Assembly: GCA_910574205.1 (NCBI GenBank)
Contig: CAJSYJ010000001.1
Location: forward strand, 248,001-312,000
Direction of reading: 5' to 3'
DNA length: 64,000 nt
Source: Bacteroidales bacterium
GTDB lineage: Bacteria; Bacteroidota; Bacteroidia; Bacteroidales; Rikenellaceae
Made by a program: the position numbers and the translations under genes. Below, piece after piece: positions 63,916-64,000 of this stretch; within the stretch, counting starts at the first letter, position 1, and each line of letters starts with the position of its first letter. The notes below the pieces were generated by a model, which saw nothing but the letters and a program-made list of their open reading frames with translations, did no database searches and was not told the origin of the DNA.

Positions 63916-64000
63916 ATGTTGAGAGAAGCCATAGAGATAATTCCGCGTTGCATGAGACGACGCGGCGCGGTTGTCGTCGCCACGATATTCGCGCGGGCGA
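63916..64000 (+). CDS. Start of an unidentified gene, cut by the window edge
   Basis: Only 28 codons are visible: MLREAIEIIPRCMRRRGAVV, then VATIFARA. The first ATG (63916) is only 4 bases after the TATCTTTG box, so a second in-frame ATG at 63952 (MRRRGAVV) may be the true start. The arginine-rich then hydrophobic order could be the beginning of a membrane protein; that is a guess from too little sequence. Confidence 0.4.
   Translation, partial: MLREAIEIIPRCMRRRGAVVVATIFARA

Noticed and set aside
1..64000. tRNA, rRNA, insertion sequence or prophage
   Set aside because: No tRNA-like cloverleaf, rRNA segment, transposase, integrase or phage gene was recognised in any frame.

Overview
The window looks like a chromosomal piece of a gut Bacteroidales bacterium, most likely Rikenellaceae (Alistipes-like). 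The evidence is the high G+C content combined with promoters of the Bacteroidetes sigma-ABfr type (TTG about 19-21 bases upstream of TAnnTTTG), an Rnf complex with RseC, Bacteroidetes-style AddAB, the rsfS-ftsH-cdsA-psd block, and an acetate kinase/phosphotransbutyrylase/butyrate kinase cluster. ATA is a common isoleucine codon, which is unusual for such G+C-rich DNA. I see no tRNA, rRNA, CRISPR array, insertion sequence or prophage. Nearly all of it is densely packed core genome.

Layout. 0.1-3.0 kb (-): trpS and a ClC/CBS channel. 3.2-4.1 kb (+): oxyR. 4.4-10.1 kb (+): rsfS, ftsH, cdsA, psd, an AI-2E family permease and a stand-alone riboflavin kinase. 10.2-11.7 kb (-): an HtrA/DegP protease. 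11.9-19.9 kb (-): rsmE followed by six genes for a membrane complex of the complex I/group 4 hydrogenase superfamily. 19.9-24.3 kb (+): two tandem M3 metallopeptidases. 24.4-26.7 kb (+): an A+T-rich exported protein behind a promoter repeat, and a methyltransferase. 27.0-32.6 kb (-): a DUF349 protein, pyrG and yidC. 32.8-33.4 kb (+): an orphan response regulator. 33.6-38.7 kb (+): ackA, ptb, buk, aroQ and a polysaccharide flippase. 38.7-39.7 kb (-): thiL. 39.8-40.3 kb (+): argR. 40.4-42.5 kb (-): a DUF2867 protein, a DivIC/FtsB-like protein, queE and hpt. 42.6-49.8 kb (-): nadE, rseC and rnfBCDGEA. 50.1-54.3 kb (-): alaS and gpmI. 54.4-63.7 kb (+): two M23 peptidases, a HAD phosphatase, a DUF2807 protein and addB-addA. 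The last 330 bases hold a promoter repeat array and the first codons of a further gene.

Two things stand out. First, the 11.9-19.1 kb complex keeps two antiporter-like subunits, the NuoH-like subunit and the hydrogenase-type soluble arm, but has lost every NiFe ligand of the large subunit and every N2-type Fe-S ligand of the small subunit. One ferredoxin-like [4Fe-4S] site remains. It matches the energy-converting hydrogenase-related (Ehr) type, whose reaction is unknown. It shares the window with the Rnf ion pump, so this anaerobe probably has at least two redox- or ion-coupled membrane machines. Second, a 73-80 base repeat, each unit made of two hairpins and ending in a TATCTTTG promoter box, occurs upstream of three unrelated genes (24.4 kb, 49.9 kb and 63.7 kb), in one to three copies. 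It looks like a mobile or expandable promoter cassette.
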